DNA of 64,000 nucleotides, taken from positions 269,290 to 333,289 of the forward strand of contig NZ_AUXV01000073.1 of assembly GCF_001625575.1 (NCBI RefSeq), written 5' to 3'. Each line of letters begins with the position of its first letter. The first letter of the stretch is position 1. The stretch comes from Pseudoalteromonas luteoviolacea S2607. GTDB taxonomy: Bacteria; Pseudomonadota; Gammaproteobacteria; Enterobacterales; Alteromonadaceae. The notes under the pieces are model-generated. The model did not search any database. It saw only the letters and a list, made by a program, of their open reading frames with translations, and was not told the DNA's origin. Positions 16,441 to 25,077 of this stretch are shown here, piece by piece. A program made the translations under genes and the position numbers.

Positions 16441-17655
16441 TTATTTATCGATTCCGAATGGGTCATCAATACTATGGCTCGGCTCAGTAAACCACTTTGG
16501 ACCGTGCTCAGTCATATAGAAATGATCCTCAAGTCGAATACCGAATTCATCAGGAATGACCAACATAGGCTCATTTGAAAAGCACATCCCAGGGGCAAGA
16601 GGTTGAGGGTTATCCTTGACCAAATAGGGTAATTCATGGATATCTAATCCAATACCGTGGCCCGTTCTATGCGGGCAACCAGGTAGTTGATAATCCGGTC
16701 CAAGGTTTTGCGATGCCAAATAGCTTCTGGCCGCATAGTCAACATCACCACATGTTGCACCTATCTGAGCGGCCTCGAAAGCGCGCGCTTGTGCGGTTTT
16801 TTCATGTTGCCACATCGTTTTTTGACGTTCCGTTGCTTCGCCATACACATAAGTTCGCGTGATGTCACTCAAGTAGCCGTGCAGTTTACACCCTGTATCA
16901 ATTAAAACCACATCCCCTTGTTTTAGCGTTTGAGGATCTTTAACACCGTGCGGGAAGGATGACGCTTTACCAAATAACACAATGCAAAAGTAATTGCCCG
17001 TTGCACCGACTTTCTGGTGCGCCAGTTCAATAAACTCTTCTACCTCTGTAGTGGAGATACCCTCATGTAGGATAGATGCTGCGGCTTTGTGCACTTCAAG
17101 CGTCATATCCATTGCACGCTGAATTAATGCGATTTCACTGTCTGATTTGTGCATCCTACAGTGGGCTGTTACATGGTGGCCGTTAATGATGTTCAACTCA
17201 GAGTTGGCGTTTGCAATGCCATCAACGGTGAAAAACGCAGTGCTTTCGTCTATTGCCAATGTTGCCGTCTGGGCAATCCCCATAGCTTTTAGCGCTTCTC
17301 CTACGAGTAAGTAGGGAGACTCTTCTTCTTGCCAAGCATGGATTTCGCCTTTGATGATTTGATACTCATTGATAGTGCCAAGCTCGAAAAAAGGCGCAAT
17401 AAACCTAACTTGACCGTGTGCAGGCAAAATAGCACCGACCAAGCGTTCACTTGCAGACCATGAGAGTCCTGTAAAATACTTTAAATTGGTTCCGGCATTA
17501 AGATACAGGGCATCGATGTTGTGCGCTCTCATGTACGACTGGGCTCTTTCCATTCTCGCTGTGAATTCTTCTGCGGCGATGGGCGCGGTGCCAGCGGTCA
17601 TATTATTGAGGCTATCTAATGCTGCCTGCTTTGTTTGAAAACCTATACCTTTCAT
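16441..17655 (-). CDS. M24 family Xaa-Pro peptidase (second)
   Basis: A 404-residue cytoplasmic peptidase with a creatinase-like N-terminal domain (about 30-165) and the pita-bread catalytic domain. Metal ligands are complete: Asp in LIDTGCK, Asp in YLSDITRTY, His in RTGHGIGLDIHE, Glu in SNEPMLV, Glu in IRLEDH. It is longer than and only distantly similar to the peptidase at 10143-11222, so the two probably prefer different dipeptides or oligopeptides. It lies 27 bases downstream of the FAD dehydrogenase gene and should be in the same operon. Its neighbours suggest release of Pro or Hyp from peptides (inference). Confidence 0.88.
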   Translation of the reverse strand: MKGIGFQTKQAALDSLNNMTAGTAPIAAEEFTARMERAQSYMRAHNIDALYLNAGTNLKYFTGLSWSASERLVGAILPAHGQVRFIAPFFELGTINEYQIIKGEIHAWQEEESPYLLVGEALKAMGIAQTATLAIDESTAFFTVDGIANANSELNIINGHHVTAHCRMHKSDSEIALIQRAMDMTLEVHKAAASILHEGISTTEVEEFIELAHQKVGATGNYFCIVLFGKASSFPHGVKDPQTLKQGDVVLIDTGCKLHGYLSDITRTYVYGEATERQKTMWQHEKTAQARAFEAAQIGATCGDVDYAARSYLASQNLGPDYQLPGCPHRTGHGIGLDIHELPYLVKDNPQPLAPGMCFSNEPMLVIPDEFGIRLEDHFYMTEHGPKWFTEPSHSIDDPFGIDK

Positions 17656-17682
17656 AAATAATCCTAAATGTTTTGCTCAGTG

Positions 17683-18921
17683 TTACTGAAAACGCGTAAT
17701 ACTGTAGGGGCTAATATCAAATGCACTTGGCTGCTTTGCAACCAAATTTGCGACGAGTTCACTGTTGATAGCGGCCTGTGTCAATCCAAGGTGCTGATGG
17801 CCGAATGAAAATATAATGTTCGGGTGATTTGGTGCTTCGCAAATAACCGGGAGTGAGTCTGGCAGGGATGGCCTTGGCCCCATCCAATGTTCCCCTTGTT
17901 GAACGTCGTCAAAATCTTTCAACATATTCTTGGCATGTGCTAATAAGTATGCTGCTCTGTCATACATTGGTGGGGCTTCGAGTCCAGCAAACTCTACGGT
18001 ACCTGCCAATCTGAGGCCCGAGTTCATAGGGGTCATAATAAACTGTCGTTCTGCAGAGGCTACGGGCCTCGATAGGGCATGGGTGGAAAGCATATTGTGG
18101 TAACCGCGTTCAGCTTCAATAGGCACTCGATATCCCAGTTGCTTACATAGGCGTTTACTCCAAGCACCTGTACAAACAATTATTTTGTCAAATTCGCTGT
18201 GCTCTGTTTGCTGTGTGGCCACCTTCCATGTGCTGTTGGCCTGACAGATATCTGTTACTTGCTGTTGTACAAACTGCCCCCCTAAAGAAACAAATTTGTT
18301 GTAAACACAAAGACTGAGTTGAAATGGATCGCTGGTGTGTCCAACTTCCGTAAACAGTAACGCATACTTAATACGAATACTGAGTTGCGGTTCAAGCGCT
18401 TGCACTTCATCCTGGTTAAGCAGTTTTACTTTGATCCCTTCTTTTAGAAACTTGTTTTGTAGTGCGCGGATCTCAGTGAGGTTGCCATGTTCAAAAGTTA
18501 ACAGGCTGCCACTGAGGGTGACGTGCTCTTCAAAATTATCTCCCAGCAACCTTGCGTATGCGTTTATTGCATCTTTATTGAGAAGTTTAAGTGCTTGCGT
18601 GTGTCGTTGGTATTTGCTGTTCAACATGTTTTGACAAAACTTAGCAAACCAAGGTATTGCCTTGATTAAATAGCGCCAGTCTATCCGCAGTGGGCTCATG
18701 CTATCTAGCAACATTTTTGGCAGTTTGGGTAGAAGTGATTTATCAGCGAGCGGGAATACCTGTTCTGTTGCAAAATGCCCCGCATTGCCTTTTGAACATT
18801 GCTCACCAACACCGTGCTTGTCAAATAAGATGACTTGGTACCCTTGTTGCTGTAATTGAAGGGCATTACAGAGGCCTACAATACCTGCACCTATTACTGC
18901 AATTTTATTGCTTTTTTCCAT
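17683..18921 (-). CDS. FAD-dependent D-amino-acid dehydrogenase (DadA family), probable D-hydroxyproline dehydrogenase
   Basis: A 412-residue DAO-fold flavoprotein with the N-terminal dinucleotide motif VIGAGIVGL followed by the acidic LFDKHG, and the C-terminal GHQHLGLTQAA typical of DadA-type dehydrogenases. In hydroxyproline operons this enzyme oxidises cis-4-hydroxy-D-proline, made by the epimerase, to delta1-pyrroline-4-hydroxy-2-carboxylate, and passes electrons to the respiratory chain (equivalent to HypO/LhpB-type enzymes). It is divergent from the deaminase-epimerase-dehydrogenase operon and shares its control region. General D-amino-acid oxidation is the alternative; context favours D-Hyp. 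Confidence 0.85.
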   Translation of the reverse strand: MEKSNKIAVIGAGIVGLCNALQLQQQGYQVILFDKHGVGEQCSKGNAGHFATEQVFPLADKSLLPKLPKMLLDSMSPLRIDWRYLIKAIPWFAKFCQNMLNSKYQRHTQALKLLNKDAINAYARLLGDNFEEHVTLSGSLLTFEHGNLTEIRALQNKFLKEGIKVKLLNQDEVQALEPQLSIRIKYALLFTEVGHTSDPFQLSLCVYNKFVSLGGQFVQQQVTDICQANSTWKVATQQTEHSEFDKIIVCTGAWSKRLCKQLGYRVPIEAERGYHNMLSTHALSRPVASAERQFIMTPMNSGLRLAGTVEFAGLEAPPMYDRAAYLLAHAKNMLKDFDDVQQGEHWMGPRPSLPDSLPVICEAPNHPNIIFSFGHQHLGLTQAAINSELVANLVAKQPSAFDISPYSITRFQ

Positions 18922-19072
18922 TGTATCTCTCTTTTTTCAGATTGCATCAACCCCAATTACAAGGTTTGTCAAAAAAATAAAAATAAATAACTTCAATAAA
19001 AACATATGCATAATCTGTTTTTTGATGATTTAAGACGATGTTTTTGCAAATCATCAAAAAAAGCATATTGAT

Positions 19073-19086
19073 TATTGTATACAATA
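19073..19086. promoter_or_regulatory. TTGTATACAA operator 3
   Basis: A perfect 14-bp palindrome TATTGTATACAATA, 41 bases before the start of the deaminase gene and 150 bases from the divergent dehydrogenase start. It is the likely binding site of the GntR/FCD regulator encoded at 22804-23469. Confidence 0.72.
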
Positions 19087-19127
19087 TACCTATGATGAAA
19101 AGCAAGAATTATCACAGAGGAATAATC

Positions 19128-20042
19128 ATGAAGGTAAATTGGCAGGGTGTTTACCCAGCAGTAACAACACAGTTCAACGACGACGAAAGCATTAATTTTG
19201 AAACTACAAAAACGATGATCAACTCACTCGTTGAGGAAGGTGTTCATGGCATTATCGTGTTAGGTACAGTCGGTGAAAATTGTTCACTGCGTGCCGAAGA
19301 AAAAAGACAGGTACTAGAAGCTGCAAAAGAAGTAGTTGCTGGTCGTGTACCTGTGTTGTCAGGTGTTGCTGAAACAACAACTGCACTGGCTGTTGAATTT
19401 GTAAAAGATGCACAAGCTATTGGTATTGATGGGTTTATGGTATTGCCTGGCATGGTGTATCGCTCAACAGAGAGAGAAGCTATTCACCACTATCAGCAAG
19501 TAGCGCGCGCTACATCTCTACCTATTATGATTTACAACAACCCAATTACATATGGCGTTGATGTTTCAATCGAAGGTATGGGTGTACTTGCACAAGAAGA
19601 CAACATTGTTTCTGTGAAAGAAGCGACAGAAGATACACGTCGTATCAGTGAACTATTTTCTGCATTCGGCGACCGCTTTGTCGTATTTGGTGGTGTAGAT
19701 GATATCGCGCTAGAAAGCTTAATGTTGGGTGCAACGGGTTGGATTTCTGGCCTGACAAATGTATTCCCACGCGAATCAGTGGCTATTTATAAGCTTGCTC
19801 AGCAAGGGCGTTACGAAGAAGCACGCGAATTATGGCGTTGGTTCTTACCATTATTACGTTTAGACACGGTTCCAACTTTGGTGCAATGCATCAAATATGC
19901 GGAGCAGCTGGCGGGTCGTGGAAGTGAAAAAACGCGCTCACCTCGTTTAGCTTTGACTGAAGATGAAAAGAGTTATGTAAGTCGCTTGTATGATGAAGCG
20001 CTTAACAACCGTATTGATTTAAGTAAGTACAACCTCGACTAA
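19128..20042 (+). CDS. DapA-family aldolase/deaminase: pyrroline-4-hydroxy-2-carboxylate deaminase
   Basis: A 304-residue TIM-barrel protein of the dihydrodipicolinate synthase family. The Schiff-base lysine lies in IVSVKEATED and the carboxylate-binding loop is GTVGENCSL (where DapA has GTTGE). With an epimerase, a D-amino-acid dehydrogenase and an aldehyde dehydrogenase around it, the best assignment is deamination of delta1-pyrroline-4-hydroxy-2-carboxylate to alpha-ketoglutarate semialdehyde (HypD/LhpC-type). Start at 19128 is supported by AGAGG seven bases upstream; an ATG at 19038 is in frame but lies before the operator. First gene of a three-gene operon, 12 bases before the epimerase. 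Confidence 0.88.
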   Translation: MKVNWQGVYPAVTTQFNDDESINFETTKTMINSLVEEGVHGIIVLGTVGENCSLRAEEKRQVLEAAKEVVAGRVPVLSGVAETTTALAVEFVKDAQAIGIDGFMVLPGMVYRSTEREAIHHYQQVARATSLPIMIYNNPITYGVDVSIEGMGVLAQEDNIVSVKEATEDTRRISELFSAFGDRFVVFGGVDDIALESLMLGATGWISGLTNVFPRESVAIYKLAQQGRYEEARELWRWFLPLLRLDTVPTLVQCIKYAEQLAGRGSEKTRSPRLALTEDEKSYVSRLYDEALNNRIDLSKYNLD

Positions 20043-20054
20043 GGATAAGACGCG

Positions 20055-21056
20055 ATGAACAGGGGCACTTTCTTTTGTATAGATGGCCACACATGTGGCA
20101 ACCCTGTGCGCTTAGTCACCAGCGGCCACCCTCATCTTGAGGGGGCCACAATGAGTGAAAAGCGACAGCATTTTTTAAAAGACTATGATTGGATCCGTCA
20201 AGCATTGATGTTTGAGCCGCGAGGCCATGACATGATGTCGGGATCTTTTTTGTACCCACCTTGTACTGAAGATGGCGATATCAGTATTTTGTTTATTGAA
20301 ACTTCAGGCTGTTTGCCAATGTGTGGGCACGGTACGATTGGTACAGTAACCTTCGCGTTAGAGCGGGGCTTATTGCAGCCAAAGCAACCAGGGCTCGCCA
20401 AACTCGATACGCCTGCTGGGCGTGTTAACGCGCACTATGAAATGCTTAATGGCAAAGTAAATTGGGTAAAGCTTTTTAATGTACCAGCGTTTTTAGCCTA
20501 CGAAAAGCAAGTCATTAATGTGCCTGAACTGGGCGAGTTCACCGTGGACATCGCCTACGGCGGCAATTTTTACATCATTGTAGAACCTCAAGCTTTATTT
20601 AACGGCACACAAAATACCACGGCTGATCAATTGGTGGCTATGAGTCGCAAATTACGTGAAGCGGTGAATAAGCAAATTGAATGCGTACACCCCGAAGACT
20701 CGACTGTGCGCGGGGCAACGCATGTTCTATGGACAGGCGATCCAAAGAACTCAGACTCTAGTGCCGCAAACGCGGTGTTTTACGGAGATAAAGCAATTGA
20801 CCGCTCGCCTTGCGGAACCGGCACCAGTGCTCGAATGGCACAACTCTTTACCCAAGGCCGATTGCAGCAAGGGGAAGACTTTGTTCATGAAAGTTATATT
20901 GGCAGTCAGTTTATCGGGCGTGTTGAAGGTGTCACGGAAGTTGCGGGCAAAGTCGCCATTTTACCCAGCGTCCAAGGTTGGGCAAGACGCACTGGCGCAA
21001 ACTGTATTACCGTGGACGATGACGATCCATATGCATACGGCTTTCAAGTGATCTAA
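20055..21056 (+). CDS. 4-hydroxyproline 2-epimerase
   Basis: A 333-residue member of the proline racemase family. Both catalytic cysteines are present: Cys90 in MCGHG and Cys253 in SPCGTGTSA. That pattern identifies an epimerase or racemase; trans-3-hydroxyproline dehydratases of the same family have threonine in place of the second cysteine. In this operon it should convert trans-4-hydroxy-L-proline to cis-4-hydroxy-D-proline (HypRE/LhpA type), the entry step of the pathway. Cytoplasmic, no cofactor needed. Operon with the deaminase and aldehyde dehydrogenase. Confidence 0.9.
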   Translation: MNRGTFFCIDGHTCGNPVRLVTSGHPHLEGATMSEKRQHFLKDYDWIRQALMFEPRGHDMMSGSFLYPPCTEDGDISILFIETSGCLPMCGHGTIGTVTFALERGLLQPKQPGLAKLDTPAGRVNAHYEMLNGKVNWVKLFNVPAFLAYEKQVINVPELGEFTVDIAYGGNFYIIVEPQALFNGTQNTTADQLVAMSRKLREAVNKQIECVHPEDSTVRGATHVLWTGDPKNSDSSAANAVFYGDKAIDRSPCGTGTSARMAQLFTQGRLQQGEDFVHESYIGSQFIGRVEGVTEVAGKVAILPSVQGWARRTGANCITVDDDDPYAYGFQVI

Positions 21057-21098
21057 ATAGATTAACGACATCGGTATCATCGTTTATAGGAGACGAAG

Positions 21099-22592
21099 AT
21101 GGCAATCACAGGATTAAGTTATATTGCTGGGCAGTGGCTTGGCAACCAAGAAGGCAAAACGTTTCAAAGTTTTTGCCCAGGCACAAATGAGCAGTTACCA
21201 ACTACATTTTATGATGCGACCGAGGCACAGCTTGAGCAAGCTGCAGAAGCGGCTCAAGCAGCATTTAAACCTTATCGTAACTTGAGTAACCAACAACGTG
21301 CTGAATTTTTAAATGCAATTGCACAAGAGATAATGAACCTCGGTGATATTCTTATCGAAACCACAATGCAAGAAACCAATTTGCCACGTCAACGACTCGA
21401 AGGCGAGCGCATGCGCACCGTTTCTCAGTTGCGTGCTTTTGCTAATGCACTTGAACAGGATCTCGCCCCTCTCAATTTAAACTATGTGGACGAAGCCGAT
21501 GCAAACCGAGCGCCGCTGCCTAAACCACGCACTGAGTTAAACTATATTCCAGTCGGGGTAGTTGCCGTATTTGGTGCATCTAATTTCCCATATGCATTTT
21601 CGACGTTAGGTGGTGACACAGCAGCCGCACTCGCTGCGGGTTGCCCGGTGATTGTCAAAACACACAACGCGCATCCAGCAACCAGCGAGTTAATGACAAA
21701 GGCAATGGACAGCGCAATTAAGCAGTGTGATATGCCAAGCGGTGTCTTCTCAATGTTGCAAGGCAAAGCATATAGTATCTCTCACCAGCTAGTGGCTCAT
21801 CCAGTAATTAAAGCGGTTGGTTTTACCGGGTCTTTTAATGTCGCAAATGCACTAATAGAGACGATAAATAAGCGCGAAGAGGCCATTCCATTTTACGGTG
21901 AACTTGGCAGTGTCAATCCTCAAGTCATTTTCAAAGACAAGGCGTCGCAAGACGGAGCTACGTTAGCCCAGCAATTGGTAGCGTCTATGCTGATGGGCAA
22001 CGGTCAGTTTTGTACCAGCCCCGGTGTTTGGTTCGTGCCATCTGGACAAAAAGAGTTTGAGAGCGCTGCTATCGAAGCGATTAAAGCCGCAAATTCTGAC
22101 ACTCTGTTAACGCCTGGCATTCTGAAGTCATTTATTTCTGCCATTGCTGGATTTGAAAGTAATGCCGGTGTCACAAAGCTTGGTAAAGGCCAGTTAGAAA
22201 AGCCGTACCATGCGGATGCACATTTATTTGCATGTGATGTGGAGACTTTCCTAGCAGATAAGCACCTGCAAGAAGAGGTGTTTGGGCCTTGCGCTCTAAT
22301 TGTGAGATATAACAGTGAAGAGTCGCTTATTCAGGCGATAGACTCTCTCGCAGGCCAATTAACTGCAAGTGTACATGGCACAGAGCAAGAGCTTTCGCAA
22401 AACGCAGCGCTTATCTCTGATTTACACTACAAAGTTGGCCGTATTACGATTGGGCAAATGCCGACTGGTGTTGAAATATGCGCATCGATGAATCATGGTG
22501 GGCCATTCCCATCGTCAACTGATGTCAGGTCAACATCCGTTGGATTGCAAGCCATGACCCGTTTTTTAAGACCTTTGTGTATTCAAAGCTAA
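21099..22592 (+). CDS. Alpha-ketoglutarate semialdehyde (2,5-dioxovalerate) dehydrogenase
   Basis: A 497-residue NAD(P)-dependent aldehyde dehydrogenase. The Rossmann segment shows GFTGSF, the general-base glutamate is in FYGELGSVNP, and the catalytic cysteine is in NGQFCTSPG. The short C-terminal oligomerisation part and the SVNP and FCTSPG signatures match the class that oxidises alpha-ketoglutarate semialdehyde to alpha-ketoglutarate, the last step of hydroxyproline breakdown. Third gene of the operon; an AGGAG sequence precedes its ATG. Confidence 0.88.
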   Translation: MAITGLSYIAGQWLGNQEGKTFQSFCPGTNEQLPTTFYDATEAQLEQAAEAAQAAFKPYRNLSNQQRAEFLNAIAQEIMNLGDILIETTMQETNLPRQRLEGERMRTVSQLRAFANALEQDLAPLNLNYVDEADANRAPLPKPRTELNYIPVGVVAVFGASNFPYAFSTLGGDTAAALAAGCPVIVKTHNAHPATSELMTKAMDSAIKQCDMPSGVFSMLQGKAYSISHQLVAHPVIKAVGFTGSFNVANALIETINKREEAIPFYGELGSVNPQVIFKDKASQDGATLAQQLVASMLMGNGQFCTSPGVWFVPSGQKEFESAAIEAIKAANSDTLLTPGILKSFISAIAGFESNAGVTKLGKGQLEKPYHADAHLFACDVETFLADKHLQEEVFGPCALIVRYNSEESLIQAIDSLAGQLTASVHGTEQELSQNAALISDLHYKVGRITIGQMPTGVEICASMNHGGPFPSSTDVRSTSVGLQAMTRFLRPLCIQS

Positions 22593-22677
22593 TCTTAAAA
22601 ATGAAAGAGAGCAAATCATTTCAAGCCTGTGTTTGGTGCGAAATAGTATGTTGCGTGTTTTTATTTGTCAGTGGAGT

Positions 22678-22712
22678 AAAGCCTGTTCACTTGCAGTGAA
22701 GAGGCTTTTTTA
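22678..22712 (+). terminator. Intrinsic terminator of hydroxyproline operon
   Basis: A GC-capped stem (GCCT-TTCACT with AGTGAA-AGGC, one G-G mismatch), 3-base loop and a run of six T. It separates the catabolic genes from the regulator gene. Confidence 0.75.
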
Positions 22713-22803
22713 CATTATTCAGGTTTGAAAGTTGTCTTGCCTGACGTGCATTTTTTATTTTGCTACGTATAATGTAAGCCACTGTAAACTTTTGATTAAC
22801 CAT

Positions 22804-23469
22804 ATGGCGATCGTACATAAAACTAGAACTCAACTTGTAGCCGAAGCAATTCGAGACAAAATCCTAAGTGGCGAAATCAAAGCTGGTGAGCCTCTGCGCC
22901 AAGCAGCACTTGCAGATGAACTCAATGTGAGTCGAATTCCTGTCCGTGAGGCATTGCTACAACTGGAAGCTGAAGGTCTGGTTAATTTTGAAGCACATAA
23001 AGGTGCGACCGTAACCCGATTGAGCGCTGAACAAATCGACGAAATTTTCGATTTACGGGCTTTACTAGAAGCTGAGCTATTGCGCCATTCCATTGAAAAG
23101 TTAAGTAATCGAGATTTATTAGAAGCAGAAGCGATCTTGGCCGATCTTGAAGAAGCAATGAATGCCGGCGACGCACAATTGGCGACAGGTAAACTCAATG
23201 CGGAATTTCACGATAAGCTGTATAGCCGCGCAGAACGACCACAAACTAAAGAGCTGGTTGCTGTTTATAGTAAAAACTCTGAAAGGTATGTACGTATGCA
23301 TATCTTGCTGGCAGGCGGTATTGTGACTGCACCAGAAGAACATAGAACGCTGCTTCAATTATGTCGTGATAAGGACACTGAAGGTGCCTGTGTGTACTTA
23401 CAAAAGCATATTAAAGGGGCCAAAGAAGATATTAAAGCGCTATTACTGAGGCTGGAAGAAGAAGCTTAG
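22804..23469 (+). CDS. GntR-family transcriptional regulator, FCD domain (probable hydroxyproline regulator)
   Basis: About 221 residues from the ATG at 22804. The winged helix (about 5-70) contains LADELNVSRIPVREALLQL, the GntR recognition helix pattern. The C-terminal FCD domain (about 75-215) shows the DLRALLE start, NAEFHDKLY and the late histidines that bind metal and ligand. FadR-subgroup proteins of this type bind TTGTATACAA-like palindromes and respond to small acids or amino acids. It directly follows the hydroxyproline operon, so it most likely controls the three operators in this island. No such operator lies before its own gene. The role is analogous to HypR of other proteobacteria (inference). 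The start lacks a strong ribosome binding site. Confidence 0.85.
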   Translation: MAIVHKTRTQLVAEAIRDKILSGEIKAGEPLRQAALADELNVSRIPVREALLQLEAEGLVNFEAHKGATVTRLSAEQIDEIFDLRALLEAELLRHSIEKLSNRDLLEAEAILADLEEAMNAGDAQLATGKLNAEFHDKLYSRAERPQTKELVAVYSKNSERYVRMHILLAGGIVTAPEEHRTLLQLCRDKDTEGACVYLQKHIKGAKEDIKALLLRLEEEA

Positions 23470-23478
23470 TAATCAGGC

Positions 23479-23516
23479 AAGCCATTTTGCTCGGCGAAAA
23501 GAGTGAAATGGCTTTT
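23479..23516. terminator. Terminator between GntR regulator and polyketide synthase gene
   Basis: A 9-bp stem (AAGCCATTT / AAATGGCTT) with an 18-base loop and a few T, between convergent genes. Confidence 0.55.
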
Positions 23517-23548
23517 ATCCTATTGTTTAAAAGTAATGGGTTAATTCA

Positions 23549-24592
23549 TTACTGCCAGACACCCACACTCATTTCGGATGTAAAGCCAGGCCCAAAAGCG
23601 GCCAATAAACTTGTTTCTCCTGATTGCGCATTGTCGAATGTCCGCCGCAGTACGTCAATTACAGCCACACTTGAAGTATTTCCCGTTTCTGCTAGACATG
23701 CTCTTGAGTGCCTAACTTTGTCAGGCGCCAGTTCTAGGCACCTTTCTAATTCATCTAAAATACGTTTGCCGCCGGTATGAAATATGGTGTTATCGACGTT
23801 GTTCGCATTAATTTGCAGTTTGTCCTGACAAAATGACTGAAGGAAGGGCGCTACATGAGGAATAGAATGCATAACATCTTTATCTAAAGAAAACTTAAAG
23901 CCCTTATCTGTTAGTTGATATTCGATATAAGGCATGGTGTCTTCAATCGTTACGCTTTGATTGTGAGTTAGCTTCAGTCCCCATGTTTGATTGTCACCGC
24001 GCATGACAACGGCCGCAGCACCATCGGCGAACAAAGAATTGCTAATGAAGTCTTGAAGTCGCCCGGCTTCTTTGTGAAAACACAGAGACGATGTTTCAAC
24101 ACACACAATCAACACATTTCTGTCAGGGCGGTGCTCACAGAACTCAAATGCTCGACCAATCGCTGACGCGCCAGCAACACAGCCAAGTTGTGCAATGGGA
24201 ATCTGTTTTGTGTCTGGTCGCAATGACAGGCGGTTAATCAAATGTGCTGTAAGAGAGGGCATCATAAACCCAGTACAGGAAGTGGCAATGATCATGTCAA
24301 TGTCATCTACATCTAACCCCGCATTATGGATCGCTTCACGGGCAACTTTTTCTGCCATTTCTATGGCCGCGTCTTGATATATTTGAGCACGCTCCCCGAA
24401 ATCTCCTTGTTTAACAACATCTGTGAGTGGCATGATCAAGTGTCGCTTTTTTACTTGAGAGTTTTGGATCATTTCAAATGCGCGTTTTTTATAGGGGCTG
24501 TCTGGATGGCAAACTTCAATGACAGTCATGATGTCGTCAGCGTTTACTTCATAGTTAGGATAATAAGTTGCTGGTTTGCTTAAAGTTGTCAT
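23549..24592 (-). CDS. Type III polyketide synthase, PhlD-like
   Basis: A 347-residue homodimeric ketosynthase that condenses malonyl-CoA units. The catalytic triad is complete: Cys138 in AQLGCVAGA, His272 in IFHTGGK, Asn305 in AETGNTSS. Motifs SCTGFMMPSLTAHLIN and AAFGPGFTSEM, and the position of the cysteine, closely resemble what I remember of Pseudomonas PhlD, which makes phloroglucinol; alkylresorcinol or alkylpyrone synthases are alternatives. No phlACB acetyltransferase genes, oxidase or methyltransferase lie next to it, so it is an orphan. It is monocistronic, with a ribosome binding site (AAGGAGAAAT) right before the ATG. Confidence 0.9.
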   Translation of the reverse strand: MTTLSKPATYYPNYEVNADDIMTVIEVCHPDSPYKKRAFEMIQNSQVKKRHLIMPLTDVVKQGDFGERAQIYQDAAIEMAEKVAREAIHNAGLDVDDIDMIIATSCTGFMMPSLTAHLINRLSLRPDTKQIPIAQLGCVAGASAIGRAFEFCEHRPDRNVLIVCVETSSLCFHKEAGRLQDFISNSLFADGAAAVVMRGDNQTWGLKLTHNQSVTIEDTMPYIEYQLTDKGFKFSLDKDVMHSIPHVAPFLQSFCQDKLQINANNVDNTIFHTGGKRILDELERCLELAPDKVRHSRACLAETGNTSSVAVIDVLRRTFDNAQSGETSLLAAFGPGFTSEMSVGVWQ

Positions 24593-25077
24593 GATTTATT
24601 TCTCCTTAATTAAATGACAATAAGCAAGACCATGATTGAGTTTCTTTTATTTCACAATTTATCAAATATTTTTTAACTATATTAATTTTTTGATTAAGGT
24701 TATGATAATTAAACGTTTATAAATATATTTATTTTTTTGAAGGGAGTCAGTATTTGTAAAATCATTAAACTCATCTTACTGTTGTTAAAAAGTTTATATT
24801 GAGAGTGGTTTTATCAACATTCATCGCTTTGGGTAACATGGCTTTACACTCAAAAACGCTTCTTTACCTACCTTTTCCTATCTTTTCAATTTGTCTATCC
24901 TTATGATTTTTAATGTCTTTTATATTTTTCAGGGCGATTTTGATGACATTTTAAACGCACTTTTTAAAACTTGGTTTTTTATTGCGCTTTAGTTAATTTT
25001 TCATTCATTTTTCCGGCCCTAATGTCTTGGGCAAGCGCCATGGCAAGTAAAAACAACACCAATTTAGGAAAGTATCT
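24593..25077. other. AT-rich divergent intergenic region
   Basis: About 485 bases between the divergent polyketide synthase and TonB receptor genes, very AT-rich with many T runs. No gene, palindrome or clear promoter could be picked with confidence; regulatory sites for the receptor may lie here. Confidence 0.35.
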
